This document shows, piece by piece, positions 9,490 through 15,264 of a DNA stretch of 16,558 bases. This stretch comes from Firmicutes bacterium CAG:170 (GTDB taxonomy: Bacteria; Bacillota; Clostridia; Oscillospirales; Oscillospiraceae): the NCBI GenBank assembly GCA_000436735.1, contig FR887112.1, positions 4,929-21,486 on the forward strand. Direction: 5' to 3'. Numbering within the stretch: position 1 is the first letter of the stretch; every line of letters starts with the position of its first letter. The notes below the pieces were generated by a model that worked only from the letters and a program-made list of their open reading frames with translations, was not told where the DNA came from and did not search any database. The position numbers and the translations under genes were made by a program.

Positions 9490-10096
9490 AGAACTTTTTC
9501 AGGAAGCTCATACGGTGAATGGGACACGGGCCGAATTCCCGCAGCGCCACATAGTGCCGCTTTGTGCCGTAGCCCTTATGTATCTCGAAGCCGTACTGCG
9601 GATACTGCTCTGCGTACTGCTCCATCAGGCGGTCACGGGTGACCTTCGCAAGGATCGACGCCGCCGCGATGCTGGCGGACAGGCCGTCGCCCTTGACGAT
9701 GGTGCGTACCGGAAGGCCGAAGTCCGCCGCGCGGTTGCCATCGACCAGCGCCAGCTGTGCGGGCGGGCCGAGCTGCGCAATGGCCTGCGCCATCGCGCGG
9801 AAGGTCGCCTGCAAAATGTTGATCTCGTCGATCGTTTTTTCGTCCACCAGCGCAATGCCATAGCTCACGGCGGAGGCGGTGATGACATCGAACAGCTCCC
9901 GCCGCTTTTTGTCGGTCAGCTTTTTTGAGTCGTTCAGCCCATCGATCTGCACGTCCTTCGGCAGGATGACCGCCGCCGCGCAGACCGGCCCGGCCAGCGG
10001 GCCTCTGCCCGCCTCGTCCACGCCGCAGACCAACTCAAAGCCGTCCGCGAACGCCGCGTGCTCATAGCGCCAGAGATCCGGCTTTTCCGTTTTCAT
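9476..10096 (-). CDS. rnhB: Ribonuclease HII
   Basis: Endonuclease that cuts the RNA strand of RNA-DNA hybrids and removes misincorporated ribonucleotides. It has 206 residues. The DEDD catalytic set is visible: D27 and E28 in GVDEAGRGPLAGP, D119 in LVDGN and D137 in VKGDG, with the spacing found in Bacillus RNase HII. SIAAASILAKVTRD (142-155) and the C-terminal GYGTKRHYVAL segment are family signatures. The ATG at 10094-10096 overlaps the rbgA stop by 4 nt (ATGA) and has a strong GGAGG 7 nt upstream. The gene neighbours (rbgA before, yraN after) are typical. Confidence 0.97.
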   Translation of the reverse strand: MKTEKPDLWRYEHAAFADGFELVCGVDEAGRGPLAGPVCAAAVILPKDVQIDGLNDSKKLTDKKRRELFDVITASAVSYGIALVDEKTIDEINILQATFRAMAQAIAQLGPPAQLALVDGNRAADFGLPVRTIVKGDGLSASIAAASILAKVTRDRLMEQYAEQYPQYGFEIHKGYGTKRHYVALREFGPCPIHRMSFLKKFYGEK

Positions 10097-10986
10097 TCCG
10101 TTTCCTCCTGCGCAAGCTGCTCCGGGGCCTCGAGCGTAAACCGGCCGAGCTTGCAGCTTCTGTATTCCTCAAGCAGCACCTTCGCCATCCGCTCCAGATC
10201 GATCTCGCCGCCGGAGATCAGGAAGCCGCGCTTGCGTCCGGCCGCCTCCAGCAGCTGCACGCCGTCGGCGTCCGCCGGGAGGTCGATCTTGTAGCGCGCG
10301 CGCACCGCGTCCGGGTAGCGCTCCCAGAGCATCTGCATCAGATGGAAGGCCAGCGTCTCTGTATCGAGGATGTCGTCCTTCACCGCGCCGGTGTAGGCCA
10401 GCCGGATGCCGACCTCCGGGTCCTCAAAGCGCGGCCAGAGGATACCGGGTGTGTCCAGCAGCAAAAGGCCCGTATCGACCGTGACCCACTGCTTTCCGCG
10501 CGTGACGCCCGGCCGGTTTTCGGCCTTTGCGCCCTTTCTGCCCGCGATCTGGTTGATAAACGTGGACTTTCCGACGTTCGGAATGCCGACCACCATGATC
10601 TTGAGCGGACGGCCCAGCTGTCCCTTTTCGGCGTAGCGCCGGAGCTTTTCAGCCAGAAGCTGGCGGATCGCCGGGACAAAGCCGTTGATCCCCTTCCGGC
10701 TCTTGCAGTCGGTCAGAAGGACGGCCATGCCCTGCGATTTGAAATAGTCCGCCCAGCGCTTGACCATGACGGGATCGGCCATGTCGATGCGGTTGAGGAT
10801 CACGAGACGCGGCTTTGCGCCGCAGATGGCGTCGATATCCGGATTCCGGCTGGAGATTGGGATGCGCGCGTCCAGAATCTCGCAGACCGCATCCACGAGC
10901 TTCAGGTCCTCCTCCATCATACGCCGGGTCTTGGTCATATGACCGGGATACCACTGGATGTTCATGCTTTGCTTCTGCTGTTCCAT
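10093..10986 (-). CDS. rbgA: Ribosome biogenesis GTPase RbgA/YlqF
   Basis: Circularly permuted GTPase required for late 50S subunit assembly, 297 residues. The permuted motif order is seen: G5-like DARIP (39-43), G4 NRID (65-68), G1 GIPNVGKST (134-142), G2 around GVT (160-162), G3 DTPG (178-181), plus the GKQW segment. WYPGHM (12-17) is the hallmark N-terminus. G4 reads NRID instead of the usual NKxD. A C-terminal RNA-binding domain of about 100 residues follows. The ATG at 10984-10986 shares one base with the lepB TGA, and GGAG lies 10 nt upstream. An internal ATG at codon 8, directly before NIQWYPGHM, is a possible alternative start but has a weaker ribosome binding site. Confidence 0.96.
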   Translation of the reverse strand: MEQQKQSMNIQWYPGHMTKTRRMMEEDLKLVDAVCEILDARIPISSRNPDIDAICGAKPRLVILNRIDMADPVMVKRWADYFKSQGMAVLLTDCKSRKGINGFVPAIRQLLAEKLRRYAEKGQLGRPLKIMVVGIPNVGKSTFINQIAGRKGAKAENRPGVTRGKQWVTVDTGLLLLDTPGILWPRFEDPEVGIRLAYTGAVKDDILDTETLAFHLMQMLWERYPDAVRARYKIDLPADADGVQLLEAAGRKRGFLISGGEIDLERMAKVLLEEYRSCKLGRFTLEAPEQLAQEETE

Positions 10987-11846
10987 CAGGATGCCGCTCC
11001 AATTCTGCTGAAATCACGCTTGCCGGTCACAGCGCCGGTCTCGTTTGTCTGCCGTCCGGGAATGAGGATAAACAGCGCCTTTCCCAGCACGCGGTCCGTC
11101 CCCACGCAGCCGATGGAGACCGAACGGCTGTCAAGCGAGTGGTTCCGATTGTCGCCCATTACGAAGAGCGAATTTTCCGGGACGGTCAGCGGGAAGCTGA
11201 GTCCCTCATTGAGATAGGTCGGCTCGAAAATATACGACTCGACCTGAATTTTTCCGTCCACATAGAGCGTGCCGGTCTCAAAATCAATATCCACAGTCTG
11301 CCCGCCGGTTGCGATCACGCGCTTGACGATAGGGCCGTTCAGCTCCGGCGCATCCACGCTGAGAACAACGATATCTCCGCGCTTCACGTCCTTATACAAG
11401 AAGTTGCTCTGGAGCACCAGCCAGTCCGTATCAACGAACGTCGGATACATCGAGCTGCCGGAGACGGAGACCAGCCGGAAGAAGAACACGAACACCAGCG
11501 TCACAACAGCCAGCATGTTCACAACGTCGCGCAGGACAGTAAAAAGCTCATACCCCTTCGGCTCCTGCTCTTCCTTCGCGTCGCGCTGGTTTTCCAGAAG
11601 CGCTTCCTCCTCGACCGTCCGCCGCTTTGCCGGAGCGGTCTTTGGGGCCTTGGAGGACTCCGACGTGACCTCCTGCTTTCCGACACGGCGCGGCGCTCTT
11701 TTCTCCTGCCGCCGGGGTCTTTCCACAGCCGCCGCTTCCGCAGCGCCGTCCTCCCCGTCAGAGCTTCCTTCCGGCTTTTCGTCCTTTTCCTTCAGCAATT
11801 TCCGGATCTCGTCGAGATCAAAGTCCATTTCATCGTTGAATCCCAT
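10986..11846 (-). CDS. lepB: Type I signal peptidase with long cytosolic N-terminal extension
   Basis: Membrane serine protease that removes signal peptides from exported proteins. It has 286 residues, against about 180 for many Gram-positive enzymes. Residues 1-100 are a charged, probably disordered tail rich in Glu, Lys, Arg and Ala. One membrane segment follows (about 107-124, NMLAVVTLVFVFFF), so the tail would be cytosolic and the catalytic domain outside. Catalytic S132 is in SGSSMYPTF and the general-base K175 in IVKRVIATGG; MGDNRNHSLDSR is the conserved late box. The ATG at 11844-11846 has GGAG 8 nt upstream. First gene of a seven-gene overlapping operon, preceded by its own promoter and a structured leader. 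The order rplS-lepB-rbgA-rnhB is usual in Clostridia. Confidence 0.95.
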   Translation of the reverse strand: MGFNDEMDFDLDEIRKLLKEKDEKPEGSSDGEDGAAEAAAVERPRRQEKRAPRRVGKQEVTSESSKAPKTAPAKRRTVEEEALLENQRDAKEEQEPKGYELFTVLRDVVNMLAVVTLVFVFFFRLVSVSGSSMYPTFVDTDWLVLQSNFLYKDVKRGDIVVLSVDAPELNGPIVKRVIATGGQTVDIDFETGTLYVDGKIQVESYIFEPTYLNEGLSFPLTVPENSLFVMGDNRNHSLDSRSVSIGCVGTDRVLGKALFILIPGRQTNETGAVTGKRDFSRIGAAS

Positions 11847-11873
11847 ATCTGCTTCTCCGTTCTATCATCCGCC

Positions 11874-11938
11874 GCGCACCGTCCGGAGCAGCCGTTCCCT
11901 CCGGTGCGCCGCATTGTCCGGACGGTCTCAGCGTCCGG
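11874..11938 (-). promoter_or_regulatory. Structured leader of the lepB operon
   Basis: Two GC-rich hairpins lie between the predicted transcription start (about 11965) and the lepB ribosome binding site. In transcription order, hairpin A (11918-11938) has perfect 7-bp arms CCGGACG / CGTCCGG around a 7-nt loop. Hairpin B (11874-11909) has GCGCACC / GGTGCGC closing arms, an inner GGAG / CTCC helix, a 10-nt loop and a 4-nt bulge. The two share CCGGA/TCCGG elements and could pair alternatively. No known riboswitch class was recognised. It may be a cis-regulatory RNA or simply a stable leader. Confidence 0.5.
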
Positions 11939-11971
11939 GCGCGGACATACATTTCCATTTTACCAAAAAAC

Positions 11972-12000
11972 ATTATACACAAAACTGCGCCATAAAAAAA
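11972..12000 (-). promoter_or_regulatory. Predicted lepB operon promoter
   Basis: A perfect -10 TATAAT on the minus strand (11972-11977) follows the rplS terminator. The region 17 bp upstream is a T run (11995-12000), matching the -35 consensus only at its first two bases. The surroundings are AT-rich compared with the rest of the window. The promoter would give a leader of about 120 nt before lepB. Confidence 0.5.
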
Positions 12001-12016
12001 GAGCAAATTCACAAAT

Positions 12017-12039
12017 TGCCGCGCTTTTCGTGCGCGGCA
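12017..12039. repeat. Strong inverted repeat downstream of rplS
   Basis: Perfect 8-bp arms TGCCGCGC / GCGCGGCA around a 7-nt loop. On the plus strand a T-rich stretch (TTTCTTTTT) follows after a few bases. On the minus strand a T7 run follows about 16 bases later. It could be a backup terminator for rplS, or part of the lepB promoter region. I cannot tell which strand, if any, uses it. Confidence 0.45.
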
Positions 12040-12046
12040 GGCATTT

Positions 12047-12084
12047 CTTTTTCGCAGCGGACGTTCTCCCCTGCTTTTTCGCAG
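12047..12084. repeat. Short direct repeat pair in the rplS-lepB spacer
   Basis: The 11-mer CTTTTTCGCAG occurs at 12047-12057 and again at 12074-12084 on the plus strand, 27 bp apart. The second copy is also half of a small hairpin (CTGC / GCAG). Together with the inverted repeat at 12017-12039 this fills the otherwise empty stretch between the rplS terminator and the lepB promoter. No open reading frame with a ribosome binding site is seen here. Confidence 0.4.
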
Positions 12085-12098
12085 TCACCCGGATATAG

Positions 12099-12127
12099 AA
12101 AAAGAGAAGCCCGAAGGCTTCTCTTTT
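12099..12127 (-). terminator. Intrinsic terminator of rplS with UUCG tetraloop
   Basis: Directly after the rplS stop, minus-strand reading gives a perfect 12-bp stem (AAAAGAGAAGCC / GGCTTCTCTTTT) closed by the stable TTCG tetraloop and ending in a run of five T. The flanking A run on the other side means it could also stop transcription on the plus strand. Confidence 0.92.
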
Positions 12128-12137
12128 ACTGCACGGA

Positions 12138-12485
12138 TCAGACCTTTTCCTTGACCTTGGCAGCCTTGCCCATACGATCACGCAGGTAGTAGAGCTTCGC
12201 TCTGCGAACCTTGCCGTGACGGACGGTCTCAACGTTCACAACGTTGGGCGCGTGGACGGGGAAAACCTTCTCGCAGCCGACGCCGTAGGAGATACGACGG
12301 ACGGTGATGGTCTCCTCAATGCCGCCATGCTTCTTGGCGATGATGGTGCCCTCGAATACCTGAATTCTCTCACGGGAACCTTCCTTGATTTTGACATGAA
12401 CGCGAACGGTATCGCCGATGTTCATTTCGGGAAGCTCGTTCTTCATGTACTGGCTGGTCAGAGCCTTCATAAGATCCTTTGCCAT
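12138..12485 (-). CDS. rplS: 50S ribosomal protein L19 (bL19)
   Basis: Ribosomal protein at the 30S-50S interface, 115 residues, the usual length. Recognisable segments are PEMNIGDTVRVHVKIKEG, RIQVFEGTII, the GCEKVFPVHAP segment and KVRRAKLYYLR near the C-terminus. The ATG at 12483-12485 follows AAGGAGG and begins MAKDLMKAL. The frame stays open for 17 more codons upstream, but those contain the ribosome binding site itself and were left out. It is monocistronic: its own promoter at 12587-12615 and a strong terminator right after the stop. In many Firmicutes rplS sits beside trmD; here an LRR protein gene lies upstream instead. Confidence 0.98.
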   Translation of the reverse strand: MAKDLMKALTSQYMKNELPEMNIGDTVRVHVKIKEGSRERIQVFEGTIIAKKHGGIEETITVRRISYGVGCEKVFPVHAPNVVNVETVRHGKVRRAKLYYLRDRMGKAAKVKEKV

Positions 12486-12580
12486 TTTGTTGTCCTCCTT
12501 CATATTAAGGCGTTCATGCCGCGGGAAATGCCGCAATACCTCGGTACCGGCGGCGGCAGAGGACCACCTCTTTCACAGAC
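12486..12580 (-). promoter_or_regulatory. Structured 5' leader of rplS, candidate L19 autoregulatory RNA
   Basis: The predicted 95-nt leader holds a perfect 5-bp hairpin AGAGG / CCTCT (12558-12571) and then TGCCGC / GCGGCA arms (12529-12534 and 12553-12558) enclosing the palindrome CGGTACCG. An alternative GCGG / CCGC pairing can form with bases closer to the ribosome binding site. Leaders that sense the ribosomal protein are known for L19 in Firmicutes. Whether this belongs to that class cannot be settled without a covariance model. Confidence 0.45.
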
Positions 12581-12586
12581 TTGGGT

Positions 12587-12615
12587 ATTCTAGCATACAG
12601 GAGGCACAAAAGCAA
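12587..12615 (-). promoter_or_regulatory. rplS promoter
   Basis: Minus strand: -35 TTGCTT (12610-12615), 17-bp spacer, extended -10 TGCTAGAAT with the hexamer at 12587-12592. The extended -10 is identical to that of the tig promoter. The start is expected near 12580. Confidence 0.75.
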
Positions 12616-12640
12616 GCATTATTTTCGCTTTTCCCGGTCA

Positions 12641-12670
12641 TTTTCCGCACGGCACGGCTACGGCGGAAAA
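12641..12670 (-). terminator. Hairpin after the LRR gene, doubtful terminator
   Basis: Right after the LRR gene stop, minus-strand arms TTTTCCGC / GCGGAAAA (12663-12670 and 12641-12648) form a perfect 8-bp stem with a 14-nt loop. No T run follows, so it may terminate poorly and allow some read-through into rplS. Confidence 0.35.
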
Positions 12671-12671
12671 A

Positions 12672-14369
12672 TCACTCCTCCGTCGTCTCCTCGGGCGGCT
12701 CATAGGTCGAATTGTAGTTGACGATGATGCCGATGTCCTGAAGCTCCGGGATCTTCTCCGTGTCCAGCGGGTTATCCCATGCGTCAATCTGGATGAGGCT
12801 GTAGCAGTCCTTAAGGCAGGAGATGTCCTTGACCTTGTTATAGTCCACACGGACATAGTTCAGGTAAATCAGATTGGACAGACCAGACACATCCTCGATC
12901 TGGTTATAATTGGCGCTGAACTGCACCAGCACCGAGGTCTCGGGATCGAGCTTCGGAATGCCCGTGATCTTGTTGTTGTTCGCCTTGAAATTGATCAGCT
13001 CCGGGAAATTCGCAATGACCGAAATATCCGCGATCTGATTGTCGGACAGATCCATGACCTTCATGGCCGTGCAGCCCGCAAGCATCGAGATATCCTGAAT
13101 GCTGTTGTTCGAGGCGTAAAGCTCCTGAAGACTGGTGTTGTCAGCAATGCCGGAAAGTCTGGAAACGCCGCAGTTCTCGATATAAAGCTTTTCAAGCAGC
13201 AGGCAGTTGTTCAGATAGGAGATCGAGCCGACCGGATTGTTCGTCAGATGCAGCTCCCGCAGCTCCGTCATGGACGAGAGGGGCATGATATCCGAGATCG
13301 CGTTGTTGCTCAGATCGAGCTTTTCCAGCTTGGTCAGGCCGACCAGCGGATTGATCGAATCGATGGCACAGCCGCTCAGCGTCAGCTCCGTCAGGTCGGG
13401 AAGCGTCCCGATCTGCTCCAGCAGGTTCTGCGACATAGTGCAGCCCGCGAGGTCGAGCTTCCGAAGCGTCGTCAGCTGGCCGATCAAGCTCAGGTCAAGT
13501 CCGGAAGCCGCGTCATGGATGGTCAGCGACTGGAGACCCGCAAATCTCGTCAGGTCGTTCAGCGTGGTCACCTCCGCCGGAAGCTCCAGCTCCTCGATCG
13601 ACCACAGCTCGTCGGACATCAGGCTGTCGCCCGCGGCCTTGCCGAGCTGCTCGCGCACATAACTCTCCAGTGCGGAGTCCTCCAGCGAGACCTCCTCCAC
13701 AACGTTTCCGACCGTATACCCCGCGTAGGCGGCGCTGCTGACAAGCCCGTTGTCGTCCACGGAGATGGCGATGACCGTCGTTTCACCGCCCTCGAGCTGA
13801 ATGGGGCCGGTGTAAAGATCCGATTCCAGCGACGGGAATTCGCCGTTTGTCGTTATGTAAACTTTTCCACTGGCCGCAGACGCCGTGATCTCAATATACT
13901 CGCTGTAATAGCCGCTCTCCGGCGAAATGACCGGCGTAGCCGGGCGCAGCGCCTCGACCTGCGACTTCACGGAGGCATTGGCGATGCTGCCAAGCATCTG
14001 CTCCGCGTCGAGCAGCTTGTCCTGCGCAAGATAGACGCGTGAAAGCTCCGCATACAGCTCGACGGACTCCGGCTCACGCGTAATGGCGCTGACGAGCGTA
14101 TACTCCGCCTTCGTGAAATTTCCGCTGAGCTGGTACGCTTTCGCCAGCAGGCGCGGGATATCCTCATTTTCCGGCGTCAGCTTTTCTGCCTGCCGGTAGA
14201 GCGTGATCGTCCGGTTGTAGCGTCCGGACTGCTCAAAGCGGTCAGCCCAGTAGACCAGCACGCTGGCAGTCAGATCCTTTCGGAAAACAAAGAAAAACAG
14301 GCAGGCGCCGACCAGCAGAGCCGCGGCCAGTACCAGTATCACAACGATCAAGGCAGTACGATGCTTCAT
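12672..14369 (-). CDS. Membrane-anchored TPR / chitobiase-C-like / leucine-rich-repeat protein
   Basis: Uncharacterised 565-residue protein with four visible parts. Residues 5-29 are a strongly hydrophobic N-terminal segment; it contains VGAC (20-23), a weak lipobox, but is followed by more hydrophobic residues, so a membrane anchor is likelier than a lipoprotein. Residues 36-135 are helical TPR-like repeats. Residues 144-220 resemble the chitobiase/beta-hexosaminidase C-terminal domain (KVYITTNGEFP, LYTGPI, VDDNG). Residues about 275-545 hold some ten to twelve leucine-rich repeats with LDLSNNAISDI-type units, the internalin-like 22-residue class. The C-terminus is acidic (PPEETTEE) with no LPXTG sorting signal. 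It is probably displayed outside the membrane to bind protein or glycan ligands. The ATG has GGAG 8 nt upstream. Single gene with its own full-consensus promoter. Confidence 0.85.
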   Translation of the reverse strand: MKHRTALIVVILVLAAALLVGACLFFFVFRKDLTASVLVYWADRFEQSGRYNRTITLYRQAEKLTPENEDIPRLLAKAYQLSGNFTKAEYTLVSAITREPESVELYAELSRVYLAQDKLLDAEQMLGSIANASVKSQVEALRPATPVISPESGYYSEYIEITASAASGKVYITTNGEFPSLESDLYTGPIQLEGGETTVIAISVDDNGLVSSAAYAGYTVGNVVEEVSLEDSALESYVREQLGKAAGDSLMSDELWSIEELELPAEVTTLNDLTRFAGLQSLTIHDAASGLDLSLIGQLTTLRKLDLAGCTMSQNLLEQIGTLPDLTELTLSGCAIDSINPLVGLTKLEKLDLSNNAISDIMPLSSMTELRELHLTNNPVGSISYLNNCLLLEKLYIENCGVSRLSGIADNTSLQELYASNNSIQDISMLAGCTAMKVMDLSDNQIADISVIANFPELINFKANNNKITGIPKLDPETSVLVQFSANYNQIEDVSGLSNLIYLNYVRVDYNKVKDISCLKDCYSLIQIDAWDNPLDTEKIPELQDIGIIVNYNSTYEPPEETTEE

Positions 14370-14403
14370 TGGGTAGCTCCCATTTCAAAATAAAATCTAG
14401 TAT

Positions 14404-14432
14404 ATTATACGATTTCTGCGCGAACGTGTCAA
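14404..14432 (-). promoter_or_regulatory. Full-consensus sigma-A promoter of the LRR gene
   Basis: Minus strand: -35 TTGACA (14427-14432), exactly 17 bp spacer, -10 TATAAT (14404-14409). All twelve bases match consensus. It lies between the terminator of the upstream DUF1836 gene and the LRR start, with an expected start near 14397 and a leader under 30 nt. Confidence 0.9.
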
Positions 14433-14445
14433 GTTATGTAAAATG

Positions 14446-14475
14446 AAAATACGCCGGGGAAGCATTTCCCCGGCG
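14446..14475 (-). terminator. Terminator of the DUF1836 gene
   Basis: Ten bp after the stop codon, a perfect 10-bp stem CGCCGGGGAA / TTCCCCGGCG with an ATGC loop (14452-14475) is followed by TATTTT on the minus strand. It separates the DUF1836 gene from the LRR gene promoter. Confidence 0.88.
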
Positions 14476-14485
14476 CAGTCCCGCG

Positions 14486-15109
14486 TTATTCCTTTTTCTT
14501 TGGGATCTCCAGCGCCTCCGCCGGATAGTTCTCGAGCGTTCTTCCCTCGAGCAGGAGCAGCTTCTCCGCAAGCAGCCGCGAAAAGCCGCCGATGATCGCC
14601 GCCGAAGCAATCAGATCCGTCGTTTCCGAGACGGAAAGCTCCAGTTCCGCGTCGTCGTGCTTGAGGATTGGCCCGGCGACCAGCTTGACCTGCTGCACGA
14701 AATACTCCGCCGCGATGCGGTGACGCTCGACATAGGCGTTGTAGATCGTATGCACCTCCTGCTCCGACAGGCCGTTTGGGATCATGCGCTGCAAGGTGGC
14801 GATGCTGAGCGTCTGCTTGAGCGTACAGATCATGATGAGGTATGCAATATGGATGCGGTAATACTTTTTCCGGCACGGCTCCGGCATGAACCGGTTGCGC
14901 ACATAATTATTGATGGTCGCCGCCGTGATAAACTGCTCCTCCTTCAGCTCCGGCGGCAGATAGTCCAGATACTGCCGCAGCAGCGCCAGCACCTGTTCCA
15001 TGTAAAGGCCGAAGTCCGGGATATCCTCCCATTTCGGCAGACGGTAATCCTGCAAGAACTTCTCCCAGCGGCGAAGCTTCCCCGCAGTCAGGCGGTTGTC
15101 ATAGCTCAT
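14486..15109 (-). CDS. DUF1836 family putative DNA-binding protein
   Basis: It has 207 residues and resembles the DUF1836 family of Firmicutes. The N-terminal half contains LPKWEDIPDFGLYMEQVL, then a helix-turn-helix-like stretch FITAATINNYVRNRFMPEP (60-78) and KKYYRIHIAYLIMICTLKQ (81-99). This layout, in which a short helix is followed by a basic wing and Tyr-Arg-His, resembles MerR-type winged helices. The C-terminal half is helical and may dimerise. Function is unknown; a regulatory role is inferred from the fold. The start is the ATG at 15107-15109 with GGAG 8 nt upstream; nineteen extra upstream codons lack a ribosome binding site. Divergent from degV, with separate back-to-back promoters, and ended by a strong terminator. 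Confidence 0.8.
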   Translation of the reverse strand: MSYDNRLTAGKLRRWEKFLQDYRLPKWEDIPDFGLYMEQVLALLRQYLDYLPPELKEEQFITAATINNYVRNRFMPEPCRKKYYRIHIAYLIMICTLKQTLSIATLQRMIPNGLSEQEVHTIYNAYVERHRIAAEYFVQQVKLVAGPILKHDDAELELSVSETTDLIASAAIIGGFSRLLAEKLLLLEGRTLENYPAEALEIPKKKE

Positions 15110-15154
15110 GGCCCACACTCCATTTCGTAAGACGATCCGTAGTTTCCACTGCCT

Positions 15155-15182
15155 ATTATAGCACATATCGTCTCAATGGCAA
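15155..15182 (-). promoter_or_regulatory. Promoter of the DUF1836 gene
   Basis: Minus strand: -35 TTGCCA (15177-15182, 5 of 6), 16-bp spacer, extended -10 TGCTATAAT with the hexamer at 15155-15160. Back to back with the degV promoter; the two -35 elements are about 21 bp apart. Confidence 0.8.
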
Positions 15183-15203
15183 GATGAATTTACAATTCCG
15201 TAA

Positions 15204-15232
15204 TTGACTTTGCCCCTGATGCATGATAATCT
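15204..15232 (+). promoter_or_regulatory. degV promoter
   Basis: -35 TTGACT (15204-15209, 5 of 6), 17-bp spacer, then TAATCT (15227-15232) preceded by TGA as an extended -10. GATAAT (15225-15230) with a 15-bp spacer is an alternative reading of the -10. The region is AT-rich. Confidence 0.6.
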
Positions 15233-15249
15233 AATTTCACGCATTAGAT
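15229..15249 (+). promoter_or_regulatory. Perfect dyad over the degV -10 and start site
   Basis: ATCTAAT and ATTAGAT form perfect 7-bp arms separated by TTCACGC. The left arm overlaps the -10 of the degV promoter and the right arm covers the expected transcription start and early leader, the usual place for a repressor operator. It could also be an RNA hairpin just ahead of the ribosome binding site (15255-15259). Confidence 0.5.
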
Positions 15250-15264
15250 ATATTGGAGGCTGAC

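Noticed and set aside
11830..12012. Sixty-codon minus-strand frame starting at GTG over the lepB leader
   Set aside because: It would begin upstream of the predicted promoter -10, has no ribosome binding site, and its sequence looks like a translated leader.
11960..12232. Ninety-codon minus-strand frame across the rplS end and its terminator
   Set aside because: It overlaps rplS out of frame and runs through a strong intrinsic terminator.
14297..14369. LRR protein as a lipoprotein
   Set aside because: VGAC at residues 20-23 is lipobox-like, but the following residues are strongly hydrophobic (LFFFVF), which fits a membrane anchor better.
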